Source: Gammaproteobacteria bacterium
GTDB taxonomy: Bacteria > Pseudomonadota > Gammaproteobacteria > Pseudomonadales > Pseudohongiellaceae
Length of the DNA: 64,000 nucleotides
Assembly (NCBI GenBank): GCA_002706685.1
Contig: PALV01000021.1
Location: forward strand, 62,001-126,000
Reading direction: 5' to 3'
A model generated the notes under the pieces. That model had not been told where the DNA came from and ran no database searches. It was given only the letters and a program-made list of their open reading frames with translations. Positions 14,001 through 23,685 of the stretch are shown piece by piece. The stretch's first letter is position 1. Each line of letters starts with the position of its first letter. The position numbers and the translations under genes were made by a program.

Positions 14001-14614
14001 AGAAAGCGCACATCGTTGGTAGCAACCAATGGGCAGCTGGCTTCCGAGGCGAGGTTCACCGCGGCCTGAATATAGGCCTCTTCGCCAGCACGACCACAGC
14101 GCTGTATTTCAAGGAAAAAACTTTCCGGAAAAAGTCTCATCCACCAGTCAAGGGCGCTGCGCGCACCGGCGGTATCGCGTTCATTCAACAGTCGCCCGAC
14201 CTCACCTTCCGGACCGCCTGACAAAGCAATCAGCCCGTCAGCATGTGTCTCCAGCCATTCACGCTTGATGGTCGGGCTGCCATGCCCCTCTTTCTGCGTA
14301 TACGACATGGAAATCAGGCGCGTCAGATTGCGGTAACCATTAAGATTACGGACCAGCAACACCAGGGGAAACGGGCGTTCCCGGTTGTCCGTGTTCTCAA
14401 CCAGAATATCGCAGCCACAAATGGGTTTTACACCTGCCGCCATGGCGCCGCTGTAGAACTTGATCATGGCAAACAGGTTGCTCTGGTCTGTTACTGCGAC
14501 CGCCGGCATACCCGCTTCGGCGACGGTGTTGATCAGCGGTTTGACACGAACCAGTCCGTCGACAATAGAATATTCTGTGTGAACCCGAAGGTGGACAAAA
14601 TCTAGGCCGCTCAT
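11054..14614 (-). CDS. dnaE: DNA polymerase III subunit alpha
   Basis: DnaE is the catalytic polymerase of the replicative holoenzyme. The 1186-residue protein is close to the 1160 residues of E. coli DnaE. An N-terminal PHP domain starts DFVHLRVHTEYSIVDG. The palm domain holds PVGPGRGSGAGS and the catalytic acidic motif MPDFDVDFCMEGR. The C terminus carries HhH, OB-fold and tau-binding regions, with QRGDLIAFITLDDRSG in the OB part. It lies between rnhB and accA in standard order. No disruption is seen. Confidence 0.98.
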   Translation of the reverse strand: MSGLDFVHLRVHTEYSIVDGLVRVKPLINTVAEAGMPAVAVTDQSNLFAMIKFYSGAMAAGVKPICGCDILVENTDNRERPFPLVLLVRNLNGYRNLTRLISMSYTQKEGHGSPTIKREWLETHADGLIALSGGPEGEVGRLLNERDTAGARSALDWWMRLFPESFFLEIQRCGRAGEEAYIQAAVNLASEASCPLVATNDVRFLKPEDFEAHEVRVCIHERRTLDDPRRPRHYTESQYLKTPDEMRELFADIPEALSNTVSIAMRCNLDIELGKPFLPNYPVPPGMSMDEYFRQLSREGLEQRLPRLFYESHGRSYEAQDADCMAFSEPYYKRLDFELDVIIQMGFPGYFLIVMEFIQWAKNNGVPVGPGRGSGAGSIVAYALGITDLDPLKYDLLFERFLNPERVSMPDFDVDFCMEGRDRVIQHVAELYGKDAVSQIITFGTMAAKAVVRDVARVQGKSYGLADKLSKLIPFEVGMTLTKAMEQEEALREFVEGDEDAQEIMEMAFKLEGITRNVGKHAGGVVIAPTVLTDFSPLYCDENGDGLVTQFDKNDVETAGLVKFDFLGLRTLTIIDWAIKMINAQEPDRHNNPLDITAIPLDDARVYQLLQRGDTTAVFQLESRGMKELIRRQLPSCFEDIVALVALFRPGPLQSGMVDDFINRKHGRADVAYPHPDLEPVLKNTYGVILYQEQVMQIAQVLANYSLGEADMLRRAMGKKKPEEMEKQRSIFLEGAAANGLDADLAGSIFDLMEKFAGYGFNKSHSAAYALVSYQTAWLKQHYPAYFMAAVLSADMQNTDKVVTLIEECRSMELPLVEPSVNIGAYNFTVNDKGEVVYGLGAIKGLGEGPINAIIEARNAGGAFTSLLDFCQRVDLKTVNKRALEAMVKAGAMDCLVDADADTARARLFASIADTVQAAEQSSRNQAAGVMDMFGDIAPVTESSDAAALKPARPWSQQQRLREEKETLGLYLSGHPIDEYLPELSRLTRDRIANLRPEREAQWVAGLVVGMRTMRSQRGDLIAFITLDDRSGRFEVSLFAKEYEQYRDLLQKDAILLVECQVSMDDFSGGMRGRTRQVLSLTQARQKFARALELTLSADRLHPDFSKRLAACLDPYRRPLPVTGTDPDENAEPVLKPCRVRICYRRPDVDGWLQLGDDWCVLPEQDLLQELGEMFGRESVAVAYGH

Positions 14615-14639
14615 CTGTCAGTGTGTCTCCATCGATGTA

Positions 14640-15284
14640 TCAATTCCTGCCCACCTGCCTCAGATTTGGCGCCTGTGCCAGGCGGGCTTTGACTGGTGCA
14701 AAACTTCGGCGGTGCGCGTTGCAGGGGCCCAGTCGTTCCAGGGCAGCCAGATGCTCGGCTGTTGGATATCCCTTGTGCTTTGCAAAGCCGTAGTCAGGGT
14801 ACTGCTCGTGCAGTTCGAGCATAACATTGTCGCGCGCAACCTTGGCAAGAATCGATGCTGCCGCAATGCAATCAACACGGCTGTCACCCTGCACAACAGC
14901 TGTCGATCGATAGGACCAGACAGGACAGCGATTGCCATCTACAAAGACAAATTCGGGGGTCTCAGACAGAGCATCTACCGCGCGGTGCATGGCCAACAGG
15001 CTGGCCTGCAGTATGTTCAGCTGATCAATCTCTTCGGGCTCGGCACAAGCTATGGCGTAACATACCGCCTGCTCCTGAATCTGGCGAAATAGATTCAGTC
15101 GTCGCTTCTCGGTCAGTTTTTTTGAGTCATTCAGGAAGGGCAGATCATATTTTTCTGGCAGAATAACAGCCGCCGCGTAAACAGCGCCGGCCAAAGGCCC
15201 ACGGCCAGCTTCATCAACTCCTGCTATCGGGCCAGAGATGTCAGAAGCAAATTCAAATCCAGATTGCAGATGAGTATCCACCAA
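14640..15284 (-). CDS. rnhB: Ribonuclease HII
   Basis: RNase HII removes ribonucleotides embedded in DNA and RNA in RNA-DNA hybrids. The 214-residue product has the catalytic [21 protein letters not shown] motif near residue 22, VDGN further on, and the [18 protein letters not shown] segment. The start is a TTG at 15284 or the next codon GTG at 15281; AAGGAA lies 6-9 bases upstream and serves either. It sits between lpxB and dnaE in the conserved order. Confidence 0.96.
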   Translation of the reverse strand: MVDTHLQSGFEFASDISGPIAGVDEAGRGPLAGAVYAAAVILPEKYDLPFLNDSKKLTEKRRLNLFRQIQEQAVCYAIACAEPEEIDQLNILQASLLAMHRAVDALSETPEFVFVDGNRCPVWSYRSTAVVQGDSRVDCIAAASILAKVARDNVMLELHEQYPDYGFAKHKGYPTAEHLAALERLGPCNAHRRSFAPVKARLAQAPNLRQVGRN

Positions 15285-15370
15285 GCTACTTTCCTTCTGG
15301 TGTTATTGTTTTTTGATAACAGAAAGCACAGCTGGTGCAGCACTTCATGTCTTTCCGTTCCGCCAGGGTG

Positions 15371-16543
15371 TCAGCTGCCAGCTTCAGTCTCGATCAGCTC
15401 TGCTACAGCCTCAGCAGCCTGACGGTTGGCATCGCGTTTCAGAGTGCGGTGAATCCGGGCAAACTCTTCAGCCAGATTCTCAGTTCGCTCCGGTTCGTTC
15501 AGCCAGGTCAGCAGACACTGCGTGACTGCCTCTGGTGTGGCTGCGTGCTGAAGGTACTCCGGCACCAGCTGCCTGCCGGCTAGCAGATTGGGCAATGCAA
15601 CCCACGGCACCCGCAACATGCGCGACGCCAGCATCCAGGTGATTGGCGCAAGTTTGTAGCAGACCACCATGGGACGCTGCAGCAACATGGCTTCCAGCGT
15701 CGCGGTGCCTGATGCCTGTACAACCAGATCACAGGCCTGCATGGCCTCATGCGACTGGCCGTTCAATAATACAAAGTGATTTCTGATTTCCGGGCTCAAC
15801 GCCGCGTGCTGATCCATCATCTGCACAAGCTGATGGTAGCGTGAATCGTTGGCACAGGGTATGACAAACCGAACTGTGCTGCGCTGTCGCAGACAGGCAA
15901 TCGCTGCGTCAAGAAAAACCGGTGCCAGCCTCTGTACTTCGTTACGACGGCTACCTGGCATCAAACAGATCCAGTCGGCATCACTGGCCAGCCCCAGGGC
16001 CTCCCGCTGATGCAGCTTTACGGCCTGCTGATCGGCATCGGGGTCGGTCTCGTCTGCCAGTGGATGCCCAACGCAGCGCGCCGGGATTGCATTGCTGCGA
16101 TAAATTTCTGATTCGAATGGAAACAGTGTCAGCATCAGGTCAACGCATTGAGCAATGCGTTTGATGCGTCCCTCTCCCCAAGCCCAGACACTGGGGCTCA
16201 CATAATGAACTGTTTTGATACCGGACGCACGCAGTGGTTGCTCCAGCCGCAGGTTAAAACCGGGTGAGTCGATACCAATAAAGACGGCAGGACGTTCGCG
16301 CTGATAGAGCGACAGCAAGTCCCGTTTCAGGCGCAGCAATTCAGGCAACCGCCCCAGAGGTTCAACAAACCCCATCACCGAAAGGCGTTCCATGGGGGTA
16401 ATGCTGACGAATCCCTGCGCGAGCATCCGGGGGCCACCGACGCCCATAAACCGGGCCTCAGGATAACGCTGACGCAACTGCTGCATCAGCCCCGCTCCCA
16501 GAATATCGCCAGACTCTTCTCCGGCAACGATCCCTATCAGCAT
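15371..16543 (-). CDS. lpxB: Lipid-A-disaccharide synthase
   Basis: LpxB is the peripheral-membrane glycosyltransferase (GT19) that joins UDP-diacylglucosamine and lipid X to form the lipid A disaccharide. The 390-residue protein begins MLIGIVAGEESGDILGAGLM, the typical start with a conserved Glu/Ser/Gly/Asp stretch. It also contains YVSPSVWAWGEGRI and the donor-site region VVQASGTATLEAML. It follows lpxA by 42 bases. Length fits the family (382 in E. coli). Confidence 0.97.
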   Translation of the reverse strand: MLIGIVAGEESGDILGAGLMQQLRQRYPEARFMGVGGPRMLAQGFVSITPMERLSVMGFVEPLGRLPELLRLKRDLLSLYQRERPAVFIGIDSPGFNLRLEQPLRASGIKTVHYVSPSVWAWGEGRIKRIAQCVDLMLTLFPFESEIYRSNAIPARCVGHPLADETDPDADQQAVKLHQREALGLASDADWICLMPGSRRNEVQRLAPVFLDAAIACLRQRSTVRFVIPCANDSRYHQLVQMMDQHAALSPEIRNHFVLLNGQSHEAMQACDLVVQASGTATLEAMLLQRPMVVCYKLAPITWMLASRMLRVPWVALPNLLAGRQLVPEYLQHAATPEAVTQCLLTWLNEPERTENLAEEFARIHRTLKRDANRQAAEAVAELIETEAGS

Positions 16544-16585
16544 ACCTGCCTCATCAACTAACGTTGTGACTGGAACCGGGGCCGC

Positions 16586-17356
16586 CTAGCGGTGAATGCC
16601 TTTTGTCGATCCGGTGATGGATTTCAGAAAAACTGCCAATGCGGGGTTTGTTTCTGCAACTGGTGTCAGACTTTCACGCGCCTCTTCCAGGCTCAGGCCA
16701 CGCTTATAGACAGTTTTAAACGCATCCCGAATTAGTTTGACGGTTTCTGCGTCAAAGCCGCGACGTTCAAGCCCTACTGTGTTGACGCTGCGAACGGCTG
16801 CAGGAGAGCCGCTGACAATTACGTAGGCAGGCACGTCATGCGAAATATGTGTCATACCACCAACCATGGCATGCGCACCAATACGTAGAAACTGGTTAAC
16901 CCCGGCAAAACCGCCCAGAATCGCCCAGTCATCAACCTCGGCGTGCCCGGACAAACCTGCGTTGTTGGCGAATACCGTGTTGTTCCCGACGATACAGTCA
17001 TGTGCAACGTGTACGTACGCCATCAGCAGGTTGTTACTGCCAATACGCGTATACGACCCGCCCGCACCGGTACCTCTGTGCAGCGTACAGCCTTCTCTGA
17101 TGATATTGTTGTCGCCTACTTCCAGCCAGGTATCTTCTCCAGCAAATTTCTTGTCAGCCGGATCCTCACCAACAGATGCAAACTGGTACACCTGATTACC
17201 TTTACCCAACCGGGTGTTCGATTTGATAACGACATGAGACGCTATGGTCGTTCCTTCACCAATTTCAACATTGGGACCGATAATACTCCAGGGTCCAATA
17301 CTGACGTTGTCAGCTATTTTGGCAGAAGGGTCAATGATCGCGCGCGGGTCTATCAC
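16586..17356 (-). CDS. lpxA: UDP-N-acetylglucosamine acyltransferase
   Basis: LpxA carries out the first step of lipid A synthesis, moving 3-hydroxyacyl from ACP to UDP-GlcNAc. The best start is a GTG at 17356, which overlaps the fabZ stop (GTGA) and gives the family N terminus [17 protein letters not shown] and 256 residues. An upstream in-frame reading only adds sequence from within fabZ. The left-handed beta-helix hexapeptide repeats are evident, and the catalytic His lies in [13 protein letters not shown]. The C-terminal helical domain follows. Overlap with fabZ implies translational coupling. Confidence 0.96.
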   Translation of the reverse strand: MIDPRAIIDPSAKIADNVSIGPWSIIGPNVEIGEGTTIASHVVIKSNTRLGKGNQVYQFASVGEDPADKKFAGEDTWLEVGDNNIIREGCTLHRGTGAGGSYTRIGSNNLLMAYVHVAHDCIVGNNTVFANNAGLSGHAEVDDWAILGGFAGVNQFLRIGAHAMVGGMTHISHDVPAYVIVSGSPAAVRSVNTVGLERRGFDAETVKLIRDAFKTVYKRGLSLEEARESLTPVAETNPALAVFLKSITGSTKGIHR

Positions 17357-17796
17357 TGTTCTCGCTTCCTCTCTGCGCACATGATTGTCGCTTCACCGAC
17401 AAGTTCATTGTCGACGGAAGCGCGGCACTGGAATTTGTAGATCCCGCGCTTACTGGTCAGGATAGTGGCTTCCAGCGTCAGTCGATCGCCTGGCACCACT
17501 GGCCGTTTCAGTCGGACTTCATCCGCACCTACAAAGTAGTACAGATAACCGTCCTTGGGTTTTTTCTCCTGGCTTTTGAAGCCCAGCACACCAGCAGCCT
17601 GCGCCAGCGCTTCGATAATGAGAACGCCTGGCATAATCGGATAATCTGGGAAATGCCCGTTAAAAAAGGGTTCATTCACAGTGACATTTTTGTACGCCAC
17701 GATTGATTTGCCCAGCTCCATGCTGACCACACGATCCACCAGCAAAAACGGGTATCGCTGGGGCAGGTACTCCTTGATTTCTTCCACATTCATCAT
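17353..17796 (-). CDS. fabZ: 3-hydroxyacyl-ACP dehydratase FabZ
   Basis: FabZ dehydrates 3-hydroxyacyl-ACP in fatty-acid elongation and shares the 3-hydroxymyristoyl-ACP pool with lipid A synthesis. The ATG at 17796 has AGGA seven bases upstream, so it is preferred over an in-frame GTG at 17817. The hotdog-fold protein of about 147 residues has [13 protein letters not shown] and the catalytic His/Glu segments [13 protein letters not shown] and [10 protein letters not shown]. It overlaps lpxA and follows lpxD closely, as in most gammaproteobacteria. Confidence 0.97.
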   Translation of the reverse strand: MMNVEEIKEYLPQRYPFLLVDRVVSMELGKSIVAYKNVTVNEPFFNGHFPDYPIMPGVLIIEALAQAAGVLGFKSQEKKPKDGYLYYFVGADEVRLKRPVVPGDRLTLEATILTSKRGIYKFQCRASVDNELVGEATIMCAERKREQ

Positions 17797-17813
17797 AGTT
17801 TTATTCCTGAGTG

Positions 17814-18878
17814 TCACAACTGGCGTTTGCCCAGTTGCTTTTCAATAGTTCGCAGCGCTTTGGACAGGTCTGCCAACTTGGTCTGCGCCACCGCATTACG
17901 GCGCCATTGACTGCTTTCCTGCAGTATCGCGCCCGATGCATAAACACCTGGCTTGTCCACAGAACGACTGACCATGGACATCGCCCCAATGCTTACTTTG
18001 TCGGCAATTGTCAGATGTCCGGTTATCCCTACACCACCGCCGATGAGGCAGTAGCGACCAATGTGCGTGCTGCCGGCCAATGCGGTACATCCGCAGATGA
18101 CCGTGTGATCCCCTACTGTGCAGTTATGCCCAATCTGGACCTGATTGTCTATCTTTACGCCGTTACCAATCACGGTGTCGTCCAGAGCTCCGCGATCAAT
18201 GGTACTGCCTGCCCCTACTTCGACGTCGTCTCCCAATGTGACAGACCCAAGCTGGGCGATCTTCACTGAACGCTCACCATCGAAGGCAAATCCGAATCCA
18301 TCAGCGCCGATAACAACGGAAGAGTGCAAAATAACACGTCTTCCGATACATACCCGGTGATAAATACTGACATTGGCGTGGATGACACAGTCGCTGCCAA
18401 GGCGGGAACCGCGACCTATGCTGACATTGGCGCCTATCCGCGTGCCGTCACCAATAACGACGTCTGCATCTATGACAGCGCCGGGCCCAATGACAACTCT
18501 TTCACCTATTACTGCCTGCGGACTGACTCTCGCACTGGCATCGATACCGGATCCGTCGTTATCTGCCCTGGATTCCTGCGCTTCCATGCTGTCGAACAGT
18601 TGTGACGCATGCGCGTAAGCGACGTAGGGCTTGCGGGTCACCAGGCAGGGTTTGCTGACCAGCTCAAGCATATCCGGGTGCACAATAAACGCTGAGGCAT
18701 CTGACTTCGCCAGCTGCTTGATATACTTGGGATTACTGAGAAAACTGAGTTGACCGGATGTAGCTGTGGCAAGGGTCGCAAGACCTGTGATGGGAAGATC
18801 TGTCACCCGCTGGCCAGCATCATTCAGCTCAGCGCGAAGATGCTGTGCCAACTCACCCAGCGTGACAGATCCCATCAT
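17814..18878 (-). CDS. lpxD: UDP-3-O-(3-hydroxyacyl)glucosamine N-acyltransferase
   Basis: LpxD adds the second 3-hydroxyacyl chain, from ACP, to UDP-3-O-acylglucosamine in lipid A synthesis. The 354-residue protein has an N-terminal uridine-binding domain ([12 protein letters not shown] start), a long series of hexapeptide repeats forming a left-handed beta helix, the catalytic His region [15 protein letters not shown], and a C-terminal helix that binds ACP. It follows skp by 22 bases and precedes fabZ. Confidence 0.97.
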   Translation of the reverse strand: MMGSVTLGELAQHLRAELNDAGQRVTDLPITGLATLATATSGQLSFLSNPKYIKQLAKSDASAFIVHPDMLELVSKPCLVTRKPYVAYAHASQLFDSMEAQESRADNDGSGIDASARVSPQAVIGERVVIGPGAVIDADVVIGDGTRIGANVSIGRGSRLGSDCVIHANVSIYHRVCIGRRVILHSSVVIGADGFGFAFDGERSVKIAQLGSVTLGDDVEVGAGSTIDRGALDDTVIGNGVKIDNQVQIGHNCTVGDHTVICGCTALAGSTHIGRYCLIGGGVGITGHLTIADKVSIGAMSMVSRSVDKPGVYASGAILQESSQWRRNAVAQTKLADLSKALRTIEKQLGKRQL

Positions 18879-18900
18879 CTTTACCGCAACTTCAGGGCGC

Positions 18901-19419
18901 TTATTGTGCCAGCTCGTTGAGTTTCGCCGTCACCAGCGCAGTGATGTCATAGCTGTTATTGAAGTATGCAACTGACTCTGCATTGAGAACCAGATCGTAA
19001 TTGCCTTCTTCAACCACCGCCTCAATTGCCTGTCCGAGGAACTGACGCTGGCTTTCAATGAACTGTTGCTGACGCTGATTCCAGGCATTCTGCAGGCGCT
19101 CTGCAATAACCTGCATCTGTACCTGACGCTCTTCGGCGTCGGAGTTAAGCTGCTGCAGTTCCTGCTCGCTCAGGATGGATTCATCACGCTGGGCGCGCTC
19201 GATGATCTCACGCAATTCAGTGTTCAATCGCTCCAGACGCTGCTCATCAGACGCAAATTGACTACGGGTGTTCGCTTCCAGCTCACGGGCAGCATCTGTG
19301 TTAAACAGTGCCTGTTCGAGGTTAATGATACCTATAACCGGTTGCGACTGCGCCATTGCCGTGTTGCCAACCAGCAGCCAGGCAGCAACCAGTATCATCA
19401 TCTTTCTCATCATCATCAC
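18901..19419 (-). CDS. skp: Periplasmic chaperone Skp/OmpH
   Basis: Skp is a trimeric periplasmic chaperone that holds unfolded outer-membrane proteins on their way to BamA. The 172-residue precursor starts with a Met-rich stretch (exact start ambiguous among several ATGs) and a signal peptide ending AMAQ. A short beta segment VIGIINLEQALFNT leads into a long charged helical region (about residues 50-130) that forms the tentacles. It sits directly after bamA as expected. Confidence 0.92.
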   Translation of the reverse strand: MMMMRKMMILVAAWLLVGNTAMAQSQPVIGIINLEQALFNTDAARELEANTRSQFASDEQRLERLNTELREIIERAQRDESILSEQELQQLNSDAEERQVQMQVIAERLQNAWNQRQQQFIESQRQFLGQAIEAVVEEGNYDLVLNAESVAYFNNSYDITALVTAKLNELAQ

Positions 19420-19496
19420 CCTATTCTAAATAATTAGAAACTTACATGAATTTGGCCCTGACCAGTCGATCAGGGAGGCGCATTATAGCACTGTGA

Positions 19497-22211
19497 TCAG
19501 AAACCTGCTCCAATCGTAAAGTCGAAACTCTTGGTACGGTCGTTGTCGTCTTTGGTGAACGGTTTGGCCAGGTAGAAAGTCAAAGGTCCAAATGGCGACA
19601 GATAGGTCACGCCAACACCAACCGAGTAGCGCAGCTCGCCAGCATCGAAATCGGAGCAGTTATTGTTACGCGTCTGACGCAGGGTGCAATCCGTTGAGAA
19701 CACACTGCCTACGTCAACAAACAGGCTTGAACGGACACGGCTGCGATCATCAACAAACGGTAGCGGGAACAGCAGCTCGAATGAAGCTGTTGTCAGCAGG
19801 TTGCCACCAAAATTGTTACGATCGCCATAGATATCCCGCGTACTGGTGACTAACTGACGCAACTGGTTGCCATTTTCGTCCAGTAAGGGCTGGTTGTTCT
19901 CATCAAGCACCGGCGCCGTTACGTAGCCCTGTGAGTTGCGATCAAAACCTTGCGGACTGCCTGCCTGGTTGATGATGATGTCGCCATTTTCATCTTTTGC
20001 CAGCTCGGTGAAGTCTGTGCTGTATATGGCCGGCGGTGTACTGCGCGGTCCAAGGCTGTTTTCCAAAAAGCCGCGAACAGAACCGTTGTAGGCAAGACCA
20101 CCCGCAAAATAGTTCTGGAAAAACGGCAGCTCACCGGTATCGCCATAACCGTCACCGTAACCAAAATTGGTTCGCAGCCGGAATACCCAGTCTTCGCCAA
20201 ACACCGGCTTGTAATAGTCAGTGTTGTAACTCAGGCGGTAATACTCCAGATCGCTGCCTGGCAGGGTTATTTCTGCCGACGCCTGCTGGAAGAAGCCACG
20301 GGTAGCCAGCTGGCCTCTGTTCAGCGTGTTGCGGATCCAGTTGGTTGTGATGGTGAAATTGTCGAAAGAGCGACCATACTTATCAATGAAACCGGGCTCA
20401 CCACCCTGATTGAGATACTCCTCCGGCAGGTCACTGATGTTGCCAAAAATGGCATCGCGCACGGGACCTTCCCAGGGATTGATATTCGCCGGACTGATGA
20501 TGTAGCGATTGATATTCGGATTCAGTTTGGGTGTAGATTCGATTTCCTGCACTGAGAAGCCGGTGCCAGAAGTCAATTCTGTATGGCTGTATCCCAGGTT
20601 GTAACCAATCTGCTGGAATTCATCGATAGGATAGCTGAAGCTGACTGAGCCGCCATAGGACGTCGTCGAGAAACTGGCAACGTTCAGGAAAGAGTCCTGC
20701 TTCTGGGCAAACAGACTAAAGCCGCGGCTGACACCATCGGGCGTGTAATAAGGGTCCACGTAACTGAAGCGGGCACTGGAGCTGTAATAGCTTCGGTTCA
20801 GACCTACAGAAACTGTTCGACCTGTCCCCAAAAAGTTTTCGGCCTGCAGATCTGTGGAAATGAACCAGTCACCACCGCCACCGGAGCCAACACTGAATGA
20901 GATGCTGCCGAAGTTCTGTTCTTCAACGTCGAATTCGACATCGATCTGGTCGGTCATGCCCGGAACTTCAACGGTTTCCACTTCTACCGTGGAGAAGTAA
21001 CCGAGACGCTCCAGGCGCACTTTGGAAAACTCGATCTGTTGACTTGAGGCTGGTGCACTTTCAAGCTGTCGCATTTCGCGGCGCAGGACATCGTCCGCTG
21101 TGGCAATGTTGCCCCGGTAGTTGATGCGATTGACGTAGGTCCGCGCACCAGGTTCAACATAAAATATCACTTCAACTGTCTGATCTTCGTCGTTTACCTC
21201 AGGTACACCTTCAACTTCAGCAAAGGCATAACCCAGATTGCCAAGAATCTGCGTCATGTACTCTTCGCTGGCGGTGATCAGCGCCTGTGAATAAGTCTGG
21301 CCGGGACCCACCAGTGTGTAGGCGCGCAGAATCGCTTCGGCGTTAACCAGGTCACCCACCAGGTCCACGTTGCTCACCGTGTAGGCCTGCCCTTCACTGA
21401 CATTGATGGTGATATAGATGTCTTCGTTATCCGGGGTAACTGAAACAGGTGTCGAATCGATATTGAATCGGGCGAAACCGTTGTCCAGATAGTGCGACGT
21501 GATACGTTCAAGATCGCCCTCAAACTGCTCTCGCGAATAATTGTCACGACCACTAAAAGGCAGGTACCAGGGTTTCACACCGAGGTCCATCAGCTCGAGC
21601 AGTTCGTCGTTCTCATAGACGTTATTGCCGACAACATTGACGCCACGAATGCGACTTTCTTCACCCTCATTCACCGTCATGTCAATGGCAACACGATTAC
21701 GAGGCAGATCGGTTACTTCGATATCAACGGTAGTGCCATATCGCCCACGTGATGAATACACTTCCTGGATACCTTGGCGGATCGCTTCCAGCGTAGAACG
21801 GGTGAAGATACCACCCTCAACGATTTCAGCGGACTCCATATTGCGCAGAATATCTTCTGTCTGCAGAACACGGTTACCAGAAATATTGATTTCACTGACT
21901 GACGGACGTTCGAGGACCGTTATCAGGAGGACGCCGTCTTCGCGGGCGACTTCGACTTCTTCAAAATACTGTGATTCGGTAATGGCCCGAATGACCTGAG
22001 CAGCCATGCCGGGTTCAAAGTAGTCACCAATACTGACTGGCAGCAGGCTGAACATCACCCCCGGAGAGATGCGTTGCAGCCCGTCAATCCGGATATCGGT
22101 GATTTCGAAGCCCTGTTGCTGATTCTGGGCGACTGTTGGAACACTGGTGGTCATGACGGTAGTGCCCAATAAGGCACTCGTCAGCAATACACTACGGCAA
22201 ATTCTAATCAT
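19497..22211 (-). CDS. bamA: Outer-membrane protein assembly factor BamA
   Basis: BamA is the Omp85 insertase of the outer membrane. The precursor has 904 residues against 810 in E. coli. A signal peptide (about residues 1-29) is followed by five POTRA domains (about 34-431) and the 16-strand barrel (about 432-904). The conserved lid motif VRGF is at residues 712-715. The loop after it, to the GGN at about 802, is some 40 residues longer than in E. coli and has a near-tandem LDENxQPLLDENGNQL stretch. A second extended loop lies near residues 550-610. It is flanked by rseP and skp. Confidence 0.97.
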   Translation of the reverse strand: MIRICRSVLLTSALLGTTVMTTSVPTVAQNQQQGFEITDIRIDGLQRISPGVMFSLLPVSIGDYFEPGMAAQVIRAITESQYFEEVEVAREDGVLLITVLERPSVSEINISGNRVLQTEDILRNMESAEIVEGGIFTRSTLEAIRQGIQEVYSSRGRYGTTVDIEVTDLPRNRVAIDMTVNEGEESRIRGVNVVGNNVYENDELLELMDLGVKPWYLPFSGRDNYSREQFEGDLERITSHYLDNGFARFNIDSTPVSVTPDNEDIYITINVSEGQAYTVSNVDLVGDLVNAEAILRAYTLVGPGQTYSQALITASEEYMTQILGNLGYAFAEVEGVPEVNDEDQTVEVIFYVEPGARTYVNRINYRGNIATADDVLRREMRQLESAPASSQQIEFSKVRLERLGYFSTVEVETVEVPGMTDQIDVEFDVEEQNFGSISFSVGSGGGGDWFISTDLQAENFLGTGRTVSVGLNRSYYSSSARFSYVDPYYTPDGVSRGFSLFAQKQDSFLNVASFSTTSYGGSVSFSYPIDEFQQIGYNLGYSHTELTSGTGFSVQEIESTPKLNPNINRYIISPANINPWEGPVRDAIFGNISDLPEEYLNQGGEPGFIDKYGRSFDNFTITTNWIRNTLNRGQLATRGFFQQASAEITLPGSDLEYYRLSYNTDYYKPVFGEDWVFRLRTNFGYGDGYGDTGELPFFQNYFAGGLAYNGSVRGFLENSLGPRSTPPAIYSTDFTELAKDENGDIIINQAGSPQGFDRNSQGYVTAPVLDENNQPLLDENGNQLRQLVTSTRDIYGDRNNFGGNLLTTASFELLFPLPFVDDRSRVRSSLFVDVGSVFSTDCTLRQTRNNNCSDFDAGELRYSVGVGVTYLSPFGPLTFYLAKPFTKDDNDRTKSFDFTIGAGF

Positions 22212-22277
22212 GAAGTTCTAACGAGTCCGGACTTATTCTTGGTAAATTTTTTGATGTCAGCCGTGCCCTGCCGTCAT

Positions 22278-23669
22278 TTACAGCAGTCGAGTCACATCGT
22301 TATACAGGGCCAACATCATGATACCCCCGATCATCAGCAATCCCAGTTGCAAGCCCATCGCCTGAACGCGCTCTGGCACGGGACGGCGTATGATAGCTTC
22401 TATGGTGTAATACAACAAATGACCTCCATCGAGCACCGGTATGGGCAGCAGATTAAGCACGCCCAGACTTATGCTGAGGATTGCCAAAAAGCCGAGATAT
22501 ACTTCCAGACCATATGTCGCCGTTTCACCAGCAACCTGCGCAATGGTAATCGGACCATTGATATTCTTGACGGAAATCAGCCCGACAACCATTTTTTTAA
22601 TGGAGTCGAGCACGAACACCGACTTGTCCCAGGTTTCCACCACCGCCGGGGCAATCGCAGTCAGCGGGTTGTAAGATACCTCGCGGCGATGCTCCGGTGG
22701 CAGGCTTCCGTACAGATCAAATGCCTGCACACCAGCACCGATCACACCAATACGACTGCCATCCTGTGCCTGACCGACGTCTGGCACCAACGTCAACGCC
22801 ACCTCAGACGCTCCGCGTTGGACAACAACATCCAGAGGCAGTTCCGCAGAGCCTCTAACGATATTGACCCATTGCATCCAGTCGCTTACCGTCTCGCCAT
22901 CAGCCGCAACGATCCGATCCCCGGATTGCAGACCGCCTGACTCGGCAGCGCCACCCGGCACTACCATGTCGATAATTGGAGGAATCTCATACTGCACGAT
23001 GCCCAGTTCAACAAGCGGGTTGGGTTCGGTGGTGTCCGACAACCAGCTGTTGATAGGCAGACTGTACTCGTTGACGGCATCGCTGTTGCCTGGTGATGCA
23101 GAAATACTCACGGCGCCGCTCTCGCCCATTCTATCGAGCAGCGCCATGACCACCTGCTGCCAGATGTCCACGGGTTGACCATCGACGGCCAGTATTTCGT
23201 CACCCGGGCGCAGACCGGCCTGCCATGCCGGTGATTCAGTTTCCACATTGGCAATCACCGGCGCAATACCACGCTGGCCATAGGCAACATTGATTACCCA
23301 GAACACCAGAATCGCGAGCAGGAAGTTGGCCAGTGGCCCCGCCGCTACAATGGCAAATCGCTGCCAGATGGGTTTGTAGTTAAAGGCCATATGGCGCTGC
23401 GATTCAGGAACCGAGCTGCCGGCTTCCGCATTGGTGTCTTCCTGGCCAAGCATCTTCACATAACCACCCAGCGGAATCGGGGCTATGACGTACTCAGTGC
23501 CATCCTTGCCTATCCAGGTTTTTACCGCCTTGCCGAACCCAATGGAAAAGCGCAGCACTTTGACGCCACAGCGCCTGGCCACCCAGAAGTGTCCAAACTC
23601 GTGAATGGTTACGAGAATGCCCAGGGTGACAATCAGGGCCAGTATATTGACTATCAGGGTTTGCAGCAT
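22278..23669 (-). CDS. rseP: Site-2 protease RseP
   Basis: RseP is an intramembrane zinc metalloprotease that cleaves RseA to release sigma-E under envelope stress and clears signal-peptide remnants. The start MLQTLIVNILALIV at 23669 gives 463 residues, and the zinc motif HEFGH lies at residues 23-27 within the first membrane helix. Two tandem PDZ domains follow in the periplasmic part. The last ligand region is PVLDGGHLLYY. Readings further upstream enter the dxr-rseP boundary and lack family similarity. Its place between dxr and bamA is conserved. Confidence 0.95.
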   Translation of the reverse strand: MLQTLIVNILALIVTLGILVTIHEFGHFWVARRCGVKVLRFSIGFGKAVKTWIGKDGTEYVIAPIPLGGYVKMLGQEDTNAEAGSSVPESQRHMAFNYKPIWQRFAIVAAGPLANFLLAILVFWVINVAYGQRGIAPVIANVETESPAWQAGLRPGDEILAVDGQPVDIWQQVVMALLDRMGESGAVSISASPGNSDAVNEYSLPINSWLSDTTEPNPLVELGIVQYEIPPIIDMVVPGGAAESGGLQSGDRIVAADGETVSDWMQWVNIVRGSAELPLDVVVQRGASEVALTLVPDVGQAQDGSRIGVIGAGVQAFDLYGSLPPEHRREVSYNPLTAIAPAVVETWDKSVFVLDSIKKMVVGLISVKNINGPITIAQVAGETATYGLEVYLGFLAILSISLGVLNLLPIPVLDGGHLLYYTIEAIIRRPVPERVQAMGLQLGLLMIGGIMMLALYNDVTRLL

Positions 23670-23685
23670 AAACTCCACCGGATTG

